NCBI RefSeq assembly: GCF_004348455.1
Contig: NZ_SMKA01000053.1
Span: 1 to 36,981, forward strand
DNA: 36,981 nt
Reading direction: 5' to 3'
Source: Kribbella albertanoniae
GTDB lineage: Bacteria > Actinomycetota > Actinomycetes > Propionibacteriales > Kribbellaceae
In this document: one piece after another, positions 26,732 to 36,611 of the stretch
Numbering within the stretch: position 1 is the stretch's first letter
Layout of the letters: the number at the start of each line of letters is the position of its first letter
Made by a program: the position numbers and the translations under genes
The notes under the pieces: model-generated
What the model was told of the DNA's origin: nothing
Seen by the model: only the letters and a program-made list of their open reading frames with translations
The model's database searches: none

Positions 26732-29700
26732 ATGAGGTCACGGATTCACAGAAGACGCACCACCACGGCCGTTCTGTCCGCCGGTCTGCTGTTCGCCGCC
26801 ACCTTGACTCCGGGCGGCGCGGCTGCTGCCGACCCACCACCAGGTGGCCGGGCGTGGACCGCTACGCCGTTGCAGGTCGCTGACACGGTCAGCGGCGCGA
26901 AGTCACCCAGCGGGCAGCTCGCCAAGAGTGATCCCGCACTGATCAACAGCACGTCGGCCAAGCAGGTTCGCGTCGTCGTCAAGCTGGACTACGACTCGCT
27001 CGCCGCGTACCGCGGTGGTCTGAAGGGCCTGCCGGGCACCAGCCCCGCGGTCACCGGGAAGCGTCTCGACCCCAAGGGTGCGAACGCGACCAAATACCTC
27101 AAGCACGTGACCGCGCTGGAGAACGACTTCCTCGCGGCCATGCAGAGCAAGGTTCCGAGCGCCCGGGCCGGGCAGAAGCTGCGCACCGTGTACGGCGGTA
27201 TCGCGCTCAGCGTGCCGGCGAACCAGGCTCGTGAGCTGCTCAAACTGCCCGGTGTCGCAGCGGTCCAGCAGGACGATCCGCAGAAGCTGCTGACCGACTC
27301 GAGTGGCGAGTTCATCGGCGCTCCGACGATCTACAACCAGCTCGGTGGATCGGCTTCCTCGGGCAAGGGCGTGATCGTCGGCATCCTCGACAGCGGTTCG
27401 TGGCCCGAGCATCCGTCGTACGCCGATCCTGGCACTCTGCCCGCTCCCCCAGCGACCGCCGACGGCACCCCGCGGGTCTGTGACTTCGGGGACAACCCGC
27501 TGACCCCGGCAAGCGACGAGTTCGTCTGCAACCGGAAGCTGATCGGCGGCCGGCCGTTCCTCGAAACGTACAACGCGGTGATCGGCGGCGACGTCTACCC
27601 CGATTCCGCCCGCGACTCGAACGGTCACGGCACCCACACGTCGACGACCTCGGCCGGTGGTCCGGTCGCCAACGCGAACCCGCTGGGCATCAACCGTGGC
27701 CCGATCCGCGGGATCGCGCCGGCCGCGGCTGTCTCGGTCTACAAGGTCTGCGGTGCTCAAGGCTGCTTCCCGTCCGACTCGGTGGGGGCTGTCGCGCGCG
27801 CCATCCTGGACGGTGTCCGGGTGATCAACTTCTCGATCTCCGGTGGTAACGACCCCTACAGCGACCCGGTCGAACTCGCCTTCCTGGACGCGTACGCCGC
27901 GGGTGTCTTCGTGGCGGCGTCGGCCGGCAACTCCGGTCCGGGCGCGAACACGACCAACCACCGCAGCCCGTGGGTCACCACGGTCGCGGCCTCCACCCAG
28001 GCCCGCACCTTCCGCTCGACGATCACCTTGGAAGGCGGTGGCGCGACCGCCACGATCTCCGGCGCGTCGGTTACCGGCGGGATCAGCACGGCGACGCCCG
28101 TCGTACTGGCCGGGTCCACGCCTGGCTACACGGACGCGACTTGTAATACCCCGGCACCGGCCGGCACGTTCACCGGCAAGATCGTGGCCTGTCAGTTCAC
28201 GGCGGGCCGGGTGATGAAGGGGTTCAACGTCCAGCAGGGCGGCGCGGTCGGCATGCTGATGTACAACACGACCTTCCCGTCCGACGTCTTCACCGACAAC
28301 CACTGGCTGCCGAGCGCGCAACTGGAGAAGCCTGACGCCGACGCGCTGCTCGCGTTCCTGGCCGCGCATCCGGGCGCCACGGCCAAGATGACCCAAGGAA
28401 ACAAGACCACCTGGCAAGGCGACGTGATCACGAACTTCTCGTCGCGTGGTCCCGGTGGTGACTTCCTCAAGCCCGACGTCACCGCACCTGGTCTCCACAT
28501 CCTCGCCGGTCAGACACCGACTCCGGAGGCACCGTCCGGCGGTCCTGCCGGAAACCTGTACCAAGTGATCGCCGGTACGTCGATGTCCTCGCCGCACGTG
28601 GCCGGAGCAGCGGCACTGTTGTTCGCGCTGCACCCGTCGTGGACACCGGGCCAGGTCAAGTCCGCACTGGAGACAACCGGCAAGACGAACGTCAAGAAGT
28701 CTGACCGGGTCACCCCGGCCGACCCGTTCGATCATGGCGGCGGCCGGATCGACCTGACCAAGGCCGGCGACCCCGGTCTGACCCTCGACGAGTCGGCAGC
28801 GAACTACGTGCTCTCGGCGACCGATGCGCTGAACCGGATCGACCTCAACCTGCCGTCGGTGAACGCACCGACCATGCCGGGCGTGATCACGGCCACCCGC
28901 GTCGTCAAGAACGTCACCAACCAGACGCTCAACTTCAGCGCCTCCGGCACGACCGTCAGTGGCGCGAACATCGCCGTCATGCCGCCTGCGTTCTCACTGA
29001 AGCCGGGCAAGACGCAGAAGCTGACGATCGCGATCACCGCGCCCGACCTGCCCGACGGCCAGTACTTCGGTCAGGTCAATCTGAAGCAGCTGGCCGGCAA
29101 CCGGTCCCTGCATCTGCCGGTCGCGTTCTTCCGTCAGGAAGGCGTCGTACCGATCGATCAGACCTGTACGCCGAGCACGATCGCCCGCAACACGGGTGCG
29201 TCGACGTGCACGGTGACCGTGCAGAACAACAGTCTGCAGGCCACCGACGTGACGGCCGTCAGCACGCTGAGTTCGCAACTGCGGCTGAACAGCGTGAGCG
29301 GGGCGACCCAGGTCGGTACTCAAATGGCAACCAAGACCGCAACGCTGGCCGGACGCCAGCCCGACAAGCCGGTCATCGCTCCGGGTTCGCTGTTCGGCTA
29401 CCTCCCGCTGGATGCGTTCGGGGTCGCGCCGATCCCGATCGGCGACGAGCAGGCGCTGAACTTCAACGTCCCGCCCTACGTGTTCGCCGGGCAGACCTAC
29501 ACCCGGATCGGTGTGGTCTCCAACGGGTACACGGTCGCGGGCGGCACCTCGAGCGGGGAGGACGTCCAGTTCGCCCCGCAGAACCTGCCCGATACCGCGC
29601 GGCCGAACAACGTGCTGGCGCCGTACTGGACCGACCTCGACGGCACCGGCCGGCCAGGCGTCTACGCGACCACCCTGACCGACGGGGTGAACACGTGGCT

Positions 29701-30070
29701 GGTCATCGAATGGCGGGTCAACCTGTTCGGCACGACCAACCTGAAGGTGTTCCAGCAGTGGATCGGCATCGACGGCACCGAGGACATCACCTACGCCTTC
29801 GATCCGGCCAACCTGCCTGGCGATACGCCGGGGGGCTACGGCCTCACGGTCGGGGCCGAGAACGCCGACGGAACCGCCGGTAGCCAGATCACCGGTCCTC
29901 CGGTCCAGGACTACCGGATCGCGAGCACGCCGGGCGCTCCCGGTGGCTCGATGACGTACTCGATGAACGTCAGGGGTGTGCAGAAGGGCACCGGCTCGGT
30001 CACGACCGGGACCTCCACGCCACTCGTCAAGGGCATCACTGTCGAGGTCGACAAGATCATCGTCAACTAG
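26732..30070 (+). CDS. Large secreted subtilisin-like (S8) protease
   Basis: 1112-aa protein. The ATG at 26732 has GGGAGG upstream and opens a signal peptide (1-33). An I9-type inhibitor pro-domain spans about 75-187, and the S8 catalytic domain about 200-690 with an inserted PA domain (about 440-560). Triad: Asp220 in GILDSGS, His299 in GHGTHT, Ser617 in [11 protein letters not shown]; the oxyanion Asn is in ASAGNSG. A fibronectin-III-like region and further beta domains (about 715-1110) follow. The layout resembles cucumisin-type subtilases. It degrades proteins outside the cell. A strong hairpin terminator follows. Confidence 0.9.
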   Translation: MRSRIHRRRTTTAVLSAGLLFAATLTPGGAAAADPPPGGRAWTATPLQVADTVSGAKSPSGQLAKSDPALINSTSAKQVRVVVKLDYDSLAAYRGGLKGLPGTSPAVTGKRLDPKGANATKYLKHVTALENDFLAAMQSKVPSARAGQKLRTVYGGIALSVPANQARELLKLPGVAAVQQDDPQKLLTDSSGEFIGAPTIYNQLGGSASSGKGVIVGILDSGSWPEHPSYADPGTLPAPPATADGTPRVCDFGDNPLTPASDEFVCNRKLIGGRPFLETYNAVIGGDVYPDSARDSNGHGTHTSTTSAGGPVANANPLGINRGPIRGIAPAAAVSVYKVCGAQGCFPSDSVGAVARAILDGVRVINFSISGGNDPYSDPVELAFLDAYAAGVFVAASAGNSGPGANTTNHRSPWVTTVAASTQARTFRSTITLEGGGATATISGASVTGGISTATPVVLAGSTPGYTDATCNTPAPAGTFTGKIVACQFTAGRVMKGFNVQQGGAVGMLMYNTTFPSDVFTDNHWLPSAQLEKPDADALLAFLAAHPGATAKMTQGNKTTWQGDVITNFSSRGPGGDFLKPDVTAPGLHILAGQTPTPEAPSGGPAGNLYQVIAGTSMSSPHVAGAAALLFALHPSWTPGQVKSALETTGKTNVKKSDRVTPADPFDHGGGRIDLTKAGDPGLTLDESAANYVLSATDALNRIDLNLPSVNAPTMPGVITATRVVKNVTNQTLNFSASGTTVSGANIAVMPPAFSLKPGKTQKLTIAITAPDLPDGQYFGQVNLKQLAGNRSLHLPVAFFRQEGVVPIDQTCTPSTIARNTGASTCTVTVQNNSLQATDVTAVSTLSSQLRLNSVSGATQVGTQMATKTATLAGRQPDKPVIAPGSLFGYLPLDAFGVAPIPIGDEQALNFNVPPYVFAGQTYTRIGVVSNGYTVAGGTSSGEDVQFAPQNLPDTARPNNVLAPYWTDLDGTGRPGVYATTLTDGVNTWLVIEWRVNLFGTTNLKVFQQWIGIDGTEDITYAFDPANLPGDTPGGYGLTVGAENADGTAGSQITGPPVQDYRIASTPGAPGGSMTYSMNVRGVQKGTGSVTTGTSTPLVKGITVEVDKIIVN

Positions 30071-30081
30071 TGAACTGATCG

Positions 30082-30115
30082 GTCCGGGCCGGGTCCACGT
30101 GGATCCGGCCCGGAC
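30082..30115 (+). terminator. 17-bp hairpin after subtilase gene
   Basis: GTCCGGGCCGGGTCCAC (30082-30098) is followed directly by its complement GTGGATCCGGCCCGGAC (30099-30115), with one G-U wobble. There is no U-tract. It lies 11 bases past the subtilase stop and 12 before the next start. Confidence 0.8.
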
Positions 30116-30127
30116 TACTGTCGGAGC

Positions 30128-31690
30128 ATGACCGAACTGGTGCTTGCTGCTCCGATCGTGGCCGTCGCTGTCTACCCCGACCGCGCCCGGGTGACCCGGC
30201 GCGGCCGGCTTACGCTCCCCGCCGGCGATCAGACCGTGTACGTCGACTCGCTGCCGCTGGGGTTGCAGGACGATTCGGTCCGGGTCGCTGGTCGCGGGCC
30301 GGCGACCGTGCTCGGCGTGGACCTCGCCGTACGGCATCATCCGCAGGCGCCGGACGAGACCGTCACCGAGCTGGAACGCCAACGCCGGCAGGCGGCGAAC
30401 GAGGTCGCGAGTCTCGCGGATGCCGATGAGGTTCAGGGCCAGCTCGACCTGTTCCTGACCCAGCTGGGAAAGCGGGCCGGTGGCACCTTCGCCCGCACTC
30501 TTGCGGCTGGTGAGACCGGCGCTGACCTGGGCGAGTTCACCGAATCGCTGGCGACCCGGCTGACCGCCGTACGGTCGAAGCGGCGTGAGCTCGCCGATCA
30601 GCGGGAGGACGCCGAGGAGCGGCTCGCGGCGATCGACCGCCGGCTGGCCGAGGTGGCGCAGCAGCGCGTCCCGGACCGCCGCTCGGTAGCGGTCGCGCTG
30701 AACCTCGAGGCCGAGGCCGAGGTGGAGATCGAGCTCTCGTACGTCGTCCCCGGGGCCGGCTGGAGGAGCACGTACGACGTCCGCCTGTCCGGCGACCGGT
30801 TGACGCTGGGCTGGTTCGGTCTGATCACCCAGTACACAGGTGAGGACTGGCCCGAGTGCGAGCTCACGCTGTCGACCGCGCGGCCCGCGGTGAACGCGAA
30901 GGTGCCGGAACTCGACCCCTGGTACCTCGACCGCCGTCGCCCGCCCGTCCCCGTCCCGGCAGCACCGGCCAGCTTCGCCATGGCCCGGACGGAAGCGGCG
31001 TACGGCGGTGCTCCCCAGCCCGCGGGCGCCGCCCCCGAATTGGTCGAGCGGGGCGCCACCGTCGAGCAGGGCCTGACGGCTGCGACCTACACGCCGCCAC
31101 GACCGGTCGCCGTACCGGCCGATGGCGCCGCCCACCGCGCGACGATCGCCTCCATCGAGCTCGACTCCGAGCTGGACTACATCACCGCACCGCTCCGCTC
31201 GACCGACGTCCACCTCCGGGCCACCGTCGCCAACTCCAGCACCCACACACTGCCCGCCGGCAAGGCAGCCGTCTTCCACGACGCCGACTTCGTCGGCTCG
31301 GCCGCTCTCCCCTTGTGGGCGCCCGGTGAAGAGGTCGAGCTGGCCCTCGGTCTCGACGACCGTATCCGCGTCGAGCGCGAGCTGGTACGCCGTACTGCCA
31401 GCAAGGCGACCCTCGGATCAACCCGGCGTCGTGAGGTCGAGTACGCAACCCGCATCGAGAACCACACGCCGCGGGCGGCCCGCATCACCGTCCTCGACCA
31501 GCTACCGGTCCCCCGCGACCACGAGATCACCGTCAAACCCATCACCGCCAGCCCGGAGCCGGCCGAGACCACCGAGCTCGGCATCATCACCTGGCAGCTC
31601 GACCTCCCACCGGGTGAGCAGACCACGATCAATCTCGCCTTCCGCGTCGAAAGCGCCAAGTCCGTCGACCTCACGGGCTGGCGTGAGTAG
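30128..31690 (+). CDS. MuiA-family protein (DUF4140/DUF4139)
   Basis: 520-aa protein matching the mucoidy-inhibitor MuiA family. N-terminal DUF4140 (about 5-100, starting APIVAVAVYPDRARVTRRG), a charged coiled coil (about 75-185), and C-terminal DUF4139 beta-sandwich domains (about 190-520) with YVVPGAGWRSTYDVRL and TQYTGEDWPECELTLS. The biochemical role is unknown. There is no signal peptide. A GGAG lies very close to the ATG (30128), so initiation may be leaderless or weak. The strong hairpin upstream suggests its own promoter or read-through from the subtilase. Confidence 0.85.
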   Translation: MTELVLAAPIVAVAVYPDRARVTRRGRLTLPAGDQTVYVDSLPLGLQDDSVRVAGRGPATVLGVDLAVRHHPQAPDETVTELERQRRQAANEVASLADADEVQGQLDLFLTQLGKRAGGTFARTLAAGETGADLGEFTESLATRLTAVRSKRRELADQREDAEERLAAIDRRLAEVAQQRVPDRRSVAVALNLEAEAEVEIELSYVVPGAGWRSTYDVRLSGDRLTLGWFGLITQYTGEDWPECELTLSTARPAVNAKVPELDPWYLDRRRPPVPVPAAPASFAMARTEAAYGGAPQPAGAAPELVERGATVEQGLTAATYTPPRPVAVPADGAAHRATIASIELDSELDYITAPLRSTDVHLRATVANSSTHTLPAGKAAVFHDADFVGSAALPLWAPGEEVELALGLDDRIRVERELVRRTASKATLGSTRRREVEYATRIENHTPRAARITVLDQLPVPRDHEITVKPITASPEPAETTELGIITWQLDLPPGEQTTINLAFRVESAKSVDLTGWRE

Positions 31691-31819
31691 CTAGGCCCTC
31701 GTGTCTCCCGCTGGCCTGCCTACACGGATTTCGGGGTTGGCGATCGCGCGAGTTTCTCCTTGTGGACAAGGGATTCCGGATGCACCTCGATTTGCGCGAG
31801 GGGTGGCGGGGGTGTATTC

Positions 31820-31835
31820 TCGAACACATGTTCGA
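31820..31835. promoter_or_regulatory. LexA SOS box
   Basis: TCGAACACATGTTCGA fits the actinobacterial LexA consensus TCGAAC-N4-GTTCGA perfectly. The flanks extend the dyad by one pair (C...G). The ATG of the short frame below lies inside the box (31828-31830). In mycobacteria such boxes precede 13E12-repeat/HNH genes and DNA-repair genes. Confidence 0.8.
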
Positions 31836-31959
31836 GGGAGATCTGGCCACGCGGTCGACACGCGACCTAGTCACCCCGGTGATCGGCAGCCTCGGAGGAG
31901 GGCGGTGCCGAGGGCGGTTAGGGAGTGCCAGACAGACAGGCCTTGGCGTTCGGTGGTGA
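31828..31959 (+). pseudogene. Decayed start of an HNH/13E12-repeat family gene
   Basis: A short frame begins MFEGDLATRSTRDLVTPV at the SOS box and then loses any recognisable sequence, ending at 31959 inside the antisense 3' end of the ArsR-type gene. SOS-controlled DUF222/HNH (13E12) genes in actinobacteria often begin with MFE and an AARST-like stretch, so I take this to be a remnant left by deletion. The match is short, so the call is tentative. Confidence 0.4.
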
Positions 31960-32863
31960 TCAGGCCGGCGCCGCGGAGGACGGTGGCGTGTTCGCTGGCT
32001 GTTGAGCGGGAGATGCTCAGGGCGGCGGCCAGCTCCGAGGTGGTGCAGCCGTTGGCGATTGCCTCCAGGCCGGCGGCGCGGGTGCTGCCGATGAGGTCGG
32101 CGAGGCCCTTGCCTGGGGCAACTGATTGTGGGACACAACCGAGCCGTCCGGACGGGTAGATGACCACGGGCGGCAGCTCCGGGTCGTACATCGTCATCGG
32201 GTTGTGCCAGTTGAAGTACGACGGGATCAGCGTCAGCCCGCGGCCGTTCAGGTGGATGTCCCGGCTGGTGGGTCCGTTGACTTCGAGGACTGGCGGTTCC
32301 CAGCGCAGCGCCGGACGCAGGCTGCCGAGCAGGCCGGAGATGCCCTCGTCACTGTGCAGCCGCGTGCGGAGTAGGTACTCCGCGCGGACGCGGGCTCGGA
32401 TCGTTGGCCAGTACGGTGCGAGGGCGCGGTCGTAGTACGTCTGCATGGCGGTGCCGAGGGTGGCGATGTCAGCCGGTCGCCCGTTGGCCAGCGCTGCGAT
32501 CCAGGCCGCCGATCCGCGGGGCGGGGTGACGAGGTCGAGTTCGCGACGCATCCGCTGGCGAGGCGTGCTCAGCACGGTTTCGAGGCCGACCGAGAATCCG
32601 GCCAGCCCCTCGATCGGTGTCATGAAGTCGGGGAAGTACGCCCCCGCCGGCGCGGCCGGAGCGAGCGTCGTACGGATCATCTGCCGGAAGCCCTCGTCAC
32701 TCGGCAGACTCGCGCGCCACTGGGCGAAGTACTGCGGCTGCCTGGGCTTCTCGCCCTGCAGCAGATGCAGGCTCAGCATCAGCTCCCACAGCGGATCCGG
32801 CTCCGGCGCAATGTGCGTCCGGGCCAGATCCGCCGCAGTGAAATGAATCCGTACAGTCCCCAT
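31871..32863 (-). CDS. ArsR-type winged-helix transcription regulator
   Basis: 330-aa protein. ATG at 32863 (MGTVRIHFTAADLA) is chosen with GGGGAGG 11 bases upstream. The long N-terminal part (about 1-250) is typical of large actinobacterial ArsR-like regulators, beginning with an IHFTAADLARTHIA motif. The HTH is at about 265-325: TTSELAAALSISRSTASEHATVLRGAGL, given here only as a description of the helix pair, with LITTERQG as the wing. No metal-binding cysteine motif is seen. No obvious target is adjacent; its 3' end overlaps the HNH remnant. Confidence 0.82.
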   Translation of the reverse strand: MGTVRIHFTAADLARTHIAPEPDPLWELMLSLHLLQGEKPRQPQYFAQWRASLPSDEGFRQMIRTTLAPAAPAGAYFPDFMTPIEGLAGFSVGLETVLSTPRQRMRRELDLVTPPRGSAAWIAALANGRPADIATLGTAMQTYYDRALAPYWPTIRARVRAEYLLRTRLHSDEGISGLLGSLRPALRWEPPVLEVNGPTSRDIHLNGRGLTLIPSYFNWHNPMTMYDPELPPVVIYPSGRLGCVPQSVAPGKGLADLIGSTRAAGLEAIANGCTTSELAAALSISRSTASEHATVLRGAGLITTERQGLSVWHSLTALGTALLRGCRSPG

Positions 32864-32974
32864 CGCTGGCGCGCCTCCCCTGCGGCACGCAGCAGGGCGG
32901 AAGCCGGCGCGCCGAGGTCCCATGATGCAGGCTCGGCCGGTGAGCTGGGAAGGATCGATCGGTGCCGAAAGGAA

Positions 32975-33385
32975 TCAGACGCCCCGGCACTCGTAGTTGC
33001 GGATGTAGGCGACGTCGTCGGTGTCGATCTTGTACCAGCCGGCGCCCTGCACCTTCGTTCCCTCCCAGCCCCAGAAGTTCTTGATGTCGACCCAGAACGT
33101 GCACCGATACGGAATCTCGTACGCGTCGACGTCGCCCCACCCATCGGTGGTGCTGTGTGGGCTGAGCCCACGGATCCCGCTCGGGCACGACGATCCGAGC
33201 GGCTCGTACCGGTCGTCCTCACTGCACCAGCCCATCGCGACCCGCATCCCGAGGCTGGTCTGGTTGACCACGGTGCCGCACATCGACCCGACACATGATC
33301 CGGCGCTCGCGGCCGGCGCACCGGACAGAGTGGCCGCAGCCAGGACCACCAGAGCGGCAGCCGAGCGCAGCAGTGCCTTCTTCAT
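32975..33385 (-). CDS. Small secreted cysteine-containing protein, unknown function
   Basis: 136-aa protein with signal peptide (1-28, ending ASA). The mature part has six Cys (CVGSMC, WCSEDD, SSCPSG, YRCTFW, YECRG), probably three disulfides, and many Trp/Tyr residues. No family recognised. GGGAG lies 8 bases before the ATG. It is the last gene of a four-gene run of secreted cell-wall proteins, 17 bases behind the DUF1906 gene. It could be an inhibitor, binder or small effector acting with the wall enzymes; that is inference. Confidence 0.7.
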   Translation of the reverse strand: MKKALLRSAAALVVLAAATLSGAPAASAGSCVGSMCGTVVNQTSLGMRVAMGWCSEDDRYEPLGSSCPSGIRGLSPHSTTDGWGDVDAYEIPYRCTFWVDIKNFWGWEGTKVQGAGWYKIDTDDVAYIRNYECRGV

Positions 33386-33402
33386 GACAGTTCTCCCTTG
33401 TT

Positions 33403-34614
33403 TTATTGGCCTGATTGGAGGGCGGTCCAGGTCTGGGGGCCGACTTCGCCGTCGACCGGTAGGCCGCGGGTGGTTTGGTAGTCGCGGACGGCTTGCTCGG
33501 TGCCGGAGCCGAAGTCGCCGTCGATGCCGATCGAGCGGCCGAGGGCGGCGGTCAGGGCGCGTTGTAGCCGGCGGACCTCGAGGCCGGTTGATCCGCGGGC
33601 AAGGTTCGGTTGCCAGCCCGCCGACAACAGCGCAGTCCAGGTACGGCGGCCGACCTCGCCGTCCGCGCCCAGACCACGAGCTGACTGGAACGCCCGTACG
33701 GCGGTATCGGTGCGACTGCCGAAGTTACCGTCGACCGTTCCCGCGTCCCGGCCGTCGTCCTTCAGCAGGTACTGCAGGGCGCTCACCGCCGGACCGTTCG
33801 CGCCGCTGCTGACGGTCGGATAGGTGGTGAAGTCCCGGTTCACCGGCGGCTGTACGTCGACCTGGTTGCTGTCGATGTTGATCGTGCGACCGCCGTGCGT
33901 CTCGTTGTGGTCACCGGCGTACTGGTGGATCCGCTGATGGTTCGACCAGTACGTCGAAGGCACGTACGAACCCGCGTCGGTGTCCGCCTTGCCGTTCCAC
34001 CACGCGAAGTCGATGAAGTCCGGCCGCGCGTACGTCGTTGACCGGTAGACATTGGCGAGATCTCGGATGCCTGATGCTGCACCGGAGTAGACCCCGGAGA
34101 AGTACGACGACTCGTGCAGCCGCTCGGTCCATCCGGTCAGATAGCTGAGCACTGCGGTCCGGCAGGCCGTGTTCGAGCTGTCGTAGTGCTCCATGTCGTT
34201 GTAGAGAACCGCGTTGAGCCCGAGACTCCCAGCCTTCGCGACCGCATCGCCGCCTTCGGCACGACCTTGAGAGCGTGCCACCGACGGGTCGGCCGACATC
34301 TTGAACGACTGGGTGGTCGTGCACGGCGCCTGGCGACCGACGTACAGCGGAAGCAGGTGCCAACCCTCGGAGACCTGCTCGCTGACCCAGGCCGCGGTCA
34401 GGTTCGCCTGCGTCTTGCACCCGCGCCCGTCACCGCCGAAGTACACACCGACCGACCGGTACGGCGACGAAAGCCAGGCCTGCATCGTCGCCGACGACGG
34501 CGTGTCACAGGTGTCGAACGCCTTACCTGCAAAGGATGTCGGGCTTGCCCAGGATACGGTCGGGAACAGCACCAGAGTTGCCAGGCTCACTGCTGCGATA
34601 CGCACGCCTCGCAT
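33403..34614 (-). CDS. Secreted DUF1906 glycosidase-like protein with two peptidoglycan-binding domains
   Basis: 403-aa protein started at ATG 34614, one base after the upstream stop, so translation is coupled. Signal peptide 1-24 (ending SWA). The DUF1906 domain (about 27-255) begins AFDTCDTPSSATMQAWL and has YRSVGVYFGG; this TIM-barrel family (Rv2525c-like) is thought to act on cell-wall glycans. Two PG_binding_1 domains follow (about 270-330 and 340-402), each with VDGxFGSxTxxAVRxxQ and GEVGxxTWTAL signatures. Confidence 0.85.
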   Translation of the reverse strand: MRGVRIAAVSLATLVLFPTVSWASPTSFAGKAFDTCDTPSSATMQAWLSSPYRSVGVYFGGDGRGCKTQANLTAAWVSEQVSEGWHLLPLYVGRQAPCTTTQSFKMSADPSVARSQGRAEGGDAVAKAGSLGLNAVLYNDMEHYDSSNTACRTAVLSYLTGWTERLHESSYFSGVYSGAASGIRDLANVYRSTTYARPDFIDFAWWNGKADTDAGSYVPSTYWSNHQRIHQYAGDHNETHGGRTINIDSNQVDVQPPVNRDFTTYPTVSSGANGPAVSALQYLLKDDGRDAGTVDGNFGSRTDTAVRAFQSARGLGADGEVGRRTWTALLSAGWQPNLARGSTGLEVRRLQRALTAALGRSIGIDGDFGSGTEQAVRDYQTTRGLPVDGEVGPQTWTALQSGQ

Positions 34615-34615
34615 G

Positions 34616-35551
34616 TCAGTAGAAACAGCCGGTCGTGGGCAGGCTCGACACCGGCGGTGGGACCGCACCGTCGTACAGAGCGATCATGAACTTCTGCGGG
34701 CAGCGCCGGACGCCGCTCACCTTGATGTGAACGTGCAGGTGCGGCCCGGTCGAGTTGCCGGTGTTGCCCGTCGTCCCGATGCGCTGGCCGGCGCTGACCT
34801 GTTGCCCGTTGCTGATGGAGATCGCCGAGAAGTGGCAGTACGTGTAGCGAACGCTGCCGACATCGATGTTCACGCCGTACCCACAACCGGACGGCTCGTC
34901 GATCCGGCTCGCGGTACCGGCCACGACCGCGTAGGCCGGCACGGACTGCACCGGCAGGTCGATAGCCGGGTAGTCATGGTGCGGATCGTCGTACTCGCTC
35001 CGGGGCAGCGCACCCCGGTTGAGCGGCAAGCTGTAGCCGGATGGGTACCCGGGGAAGTCACCGACCAGCGTCTGCCAGGTGAGCGGCCCGACCTGGCCGT
35101 TCGCGTCGAGACCGCGCGACGTCTGGAACGCCCGTACGGCGGTATCGGTGTTGCCGCCGAAGTCACCATCGACCGTCAGGCCGTGCCCGTACCGGTTGAG
35201 TTCGACCTGCAGAGCCTTGACAGCCTCGCCGTTCGAACCGCGTTGCACGGTGACGATCAGCTTGCCCCAGGTGTTCGAACCGATCTGACCGTCGGACCCC
35301 AAGCCGTTGGCCGACTGGAACGCCTTCGCCGCGGCTTCGGTCCCGCCGCCGAAGTCCGCGTCCGCGCTGATGTCCTGGCCGTGGTGCCGGAGCAGGTACT
35401 GCGCCGTCGTCACGATCGGGCCCCACTGGCCTTTGACGAGGTTCGGCCAAGCCGGCAAAGCAGCAGCGGAGGTGGCCGGCAGTACAAGGCCGGCGGCAAC
35501 AGTGAGCACAGCCGCGATCAGGCCGAGCAATGTGGTGGTGCGTCTGGTCAC
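34616..35551 (-). CDS. Secreted M23 peptidase with two peptidoglycan-binding domains
   Basis: 311-aa protein. GTG at 35551 is chosen because AAAGGGA lies upstream and it opens the signal peptide (about 1-33). Two PG_binding_1 domains (about 42-100 and 105-165), then an M23/LytM-type zinc peptidase (about 185-300) with HHDYPAIDLPV and the GPHLHVHIKV ligand motif. It should cut peptide cross-links of peptidoglycan. The upstream gene ends 13 bases before it. Confidence 0.88.
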   Translation of the reverse strand: MTRRTTTLLGLIAAVLTVAAGLVLPATSAAALPAWPNLVKGQWGPIVTTAQYLLRHHGQDISADADFGGGTEAAAKAFQSANGLGSDGQIGSNTWGKLIVTVQRGSNGEAVKALQVELNRYGHGLTVDGDFGGNTDTAVRAFQTSRGLDANGQVGPLTWQTLVGDFPGYPSGYSLPLNRGALPRSEYDDPHHDYPAIDLPVQSVPAYAVVAGTASRIDEPSGCGYGVNIDVGSVRYTYCHFSAISISNGQQVSAGQRIGTTGNTGNSTGPHLHVHIKVSGVRRCPQKFMIALYDGAVPPPVSSLPTTGCFY

Positions 35552-35564
35552 AGGACAATCCCTT

Positions 35565-36536
35565 TCAGCAGGAGTAGTTAGCGTTCGTATGGACGGATTC
35601 GCAGTAGCGGACATGCAGGTGGTCATCGTGGTTGTCCTGCGACTGGGCCAGTCCTTCGCCGATCAGGACGGGGTCGTTGAAGAAGATGACCTTCACCCGG
35701 CCGGTGGCCCGGATCGCCTGAATCAGTTGCCGCGTCGCCGTACGGCTGTACTGCGCGTCGAACCGGCTGATCCGGCTGATCCCGGTGCACTGGGCACGGT
35801 CGTTGCGCATCAGCTGGATGTCGGCATCGAGGCCGACCTCATGGCTGCTGTGGTCGGGGATGTTGCCGCCGTGCTCGAAGCTCAGATCCCGTACGGCGAC
35901 CGGTCCGTATCCGCTCGAGTTGACGCGCTCGGCCGCGACCGCCAGCTGCCCGACGGCTGCCGCCGTACCCCAATGCGCGCTGTCCCCGTTCACATCGGAC
36001 GCCTTCGTGCAGACCGCCGCCAGATCAGGACGATCGACGAGCTGGAAGTGCCAGATCAGGTTCCGCCAGGTGATCGGTCCGACCTCACCGTTGGCCTCAA
36101 TCCCCGCGTGCCGCTGAAAGTCGACGACGGCGGCATGGGTGGCCGGCCCGAACGAACCATCCACCCCGAGACTCAAGCCACGCTTCAGATTGAGCTGGCG
36201 CTGCAGAGCCCGTACGGCGTTGTTGTTGTCACCCTGCCGCACCGAGACTGCCAGCGCGCCCCAGGTGTTCGGTCCGACCCGGCCGTCGGACCCAAGCCCA
36301 TGAGCCGCCTGGAAGGTGCGGACCGCAGCCTCCGTGCCGGAACCGAAATCGCCGTCAACGGCGACTGTCTGTCCGGCGTGCACAAGGAGCTGCTGGATGG
36401 CCTCCACGTCCGCACCGCGGCTGCCCTTGCTCTGCGTCGGCCACGCGGCCTGCGGGAAGGCGTGGGCGGTGAGGCTGGTCGCGGTCAGGCACAGGAGGAC
36501 CAGCCCGAGGGATAGGACACTGCGTACTCTCGACAT
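35565..36536 (-). CDS. Secreted MepA-like murein endopeptidase with two peptidoglycan-binding domains
   Basis: 323-aa protein started at ATG 36536, which opens the signal peptide (1-26, ending AHA). Two PG_binding_1 domains (about 35-95 and 100-160) precede a LAS-type zinc peptidase like penicillin-insensitive murein endopeptidase. The ligand motifs SSHEVGLDADI (His and Asp seven apart) and DNHDDHLHVRYC match MepA. It should cleave D-Ala-diaminopimelate cross-links. It is first in the four-gene run. The sequence before the ATG has no clear ribosome site. Confidence 0.85.
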   Translation of the reverse strand: MSRVRSVLSLGLVLLCLTATSLTAHAFPQAAWPTQSKGSRGADVEAIQQLLVHAGQTVAVDGDFGSGTEAAVRTFQAAHGLGSDGRVGPNTWGALAVSVRQGDNNNAVRALQRQLNLKRGLSLGVDGSFGPATHAAVVDFQRHAGIEANGEVGPITWRNLIWHFQLVDRPDLAAVCTKASDVNGDSAHWGTAAAVGQLAVAAERVNSSGYGPVAVRDLSFEHGGNIPDHSSHEVGLDADIQLMRNDRAQCTGISRISRFDAQYSRTATRQLIQAIRATGRVKVIFFNDPVLIGEGLAQSQDNHDDHLHVRYCESVHTNANYSC

Positions 36537-36584
36537 GGCGTCAGCGTGGCTACCACGCGCAGCACTCCGCCAAGGCATTCGCCG

Positions 36585-36606
36585 ACCGCCGAAACCCTTC
36601 GGCGGT
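36585..36606 (-). terminator. Hairpin after the edge gene
   Basis: ACCGCCGAA, loop ACCC, TTCGGCGGT: a 9-bp perfect stem 5 bases past the stop of the minus-strand gene at 36612. It separates that gene from the wall-enzyme run. Confidence 0.7.
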
Positions 36607-36611
36607 GGGAA

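Noticed and set aside
28994..31279. Long minus-strand open frame of 761 codons
   Set aside because: Antisense to both the subtilase and the MuiA-family gene; Arg/Gly/Asp-rich with no motif.
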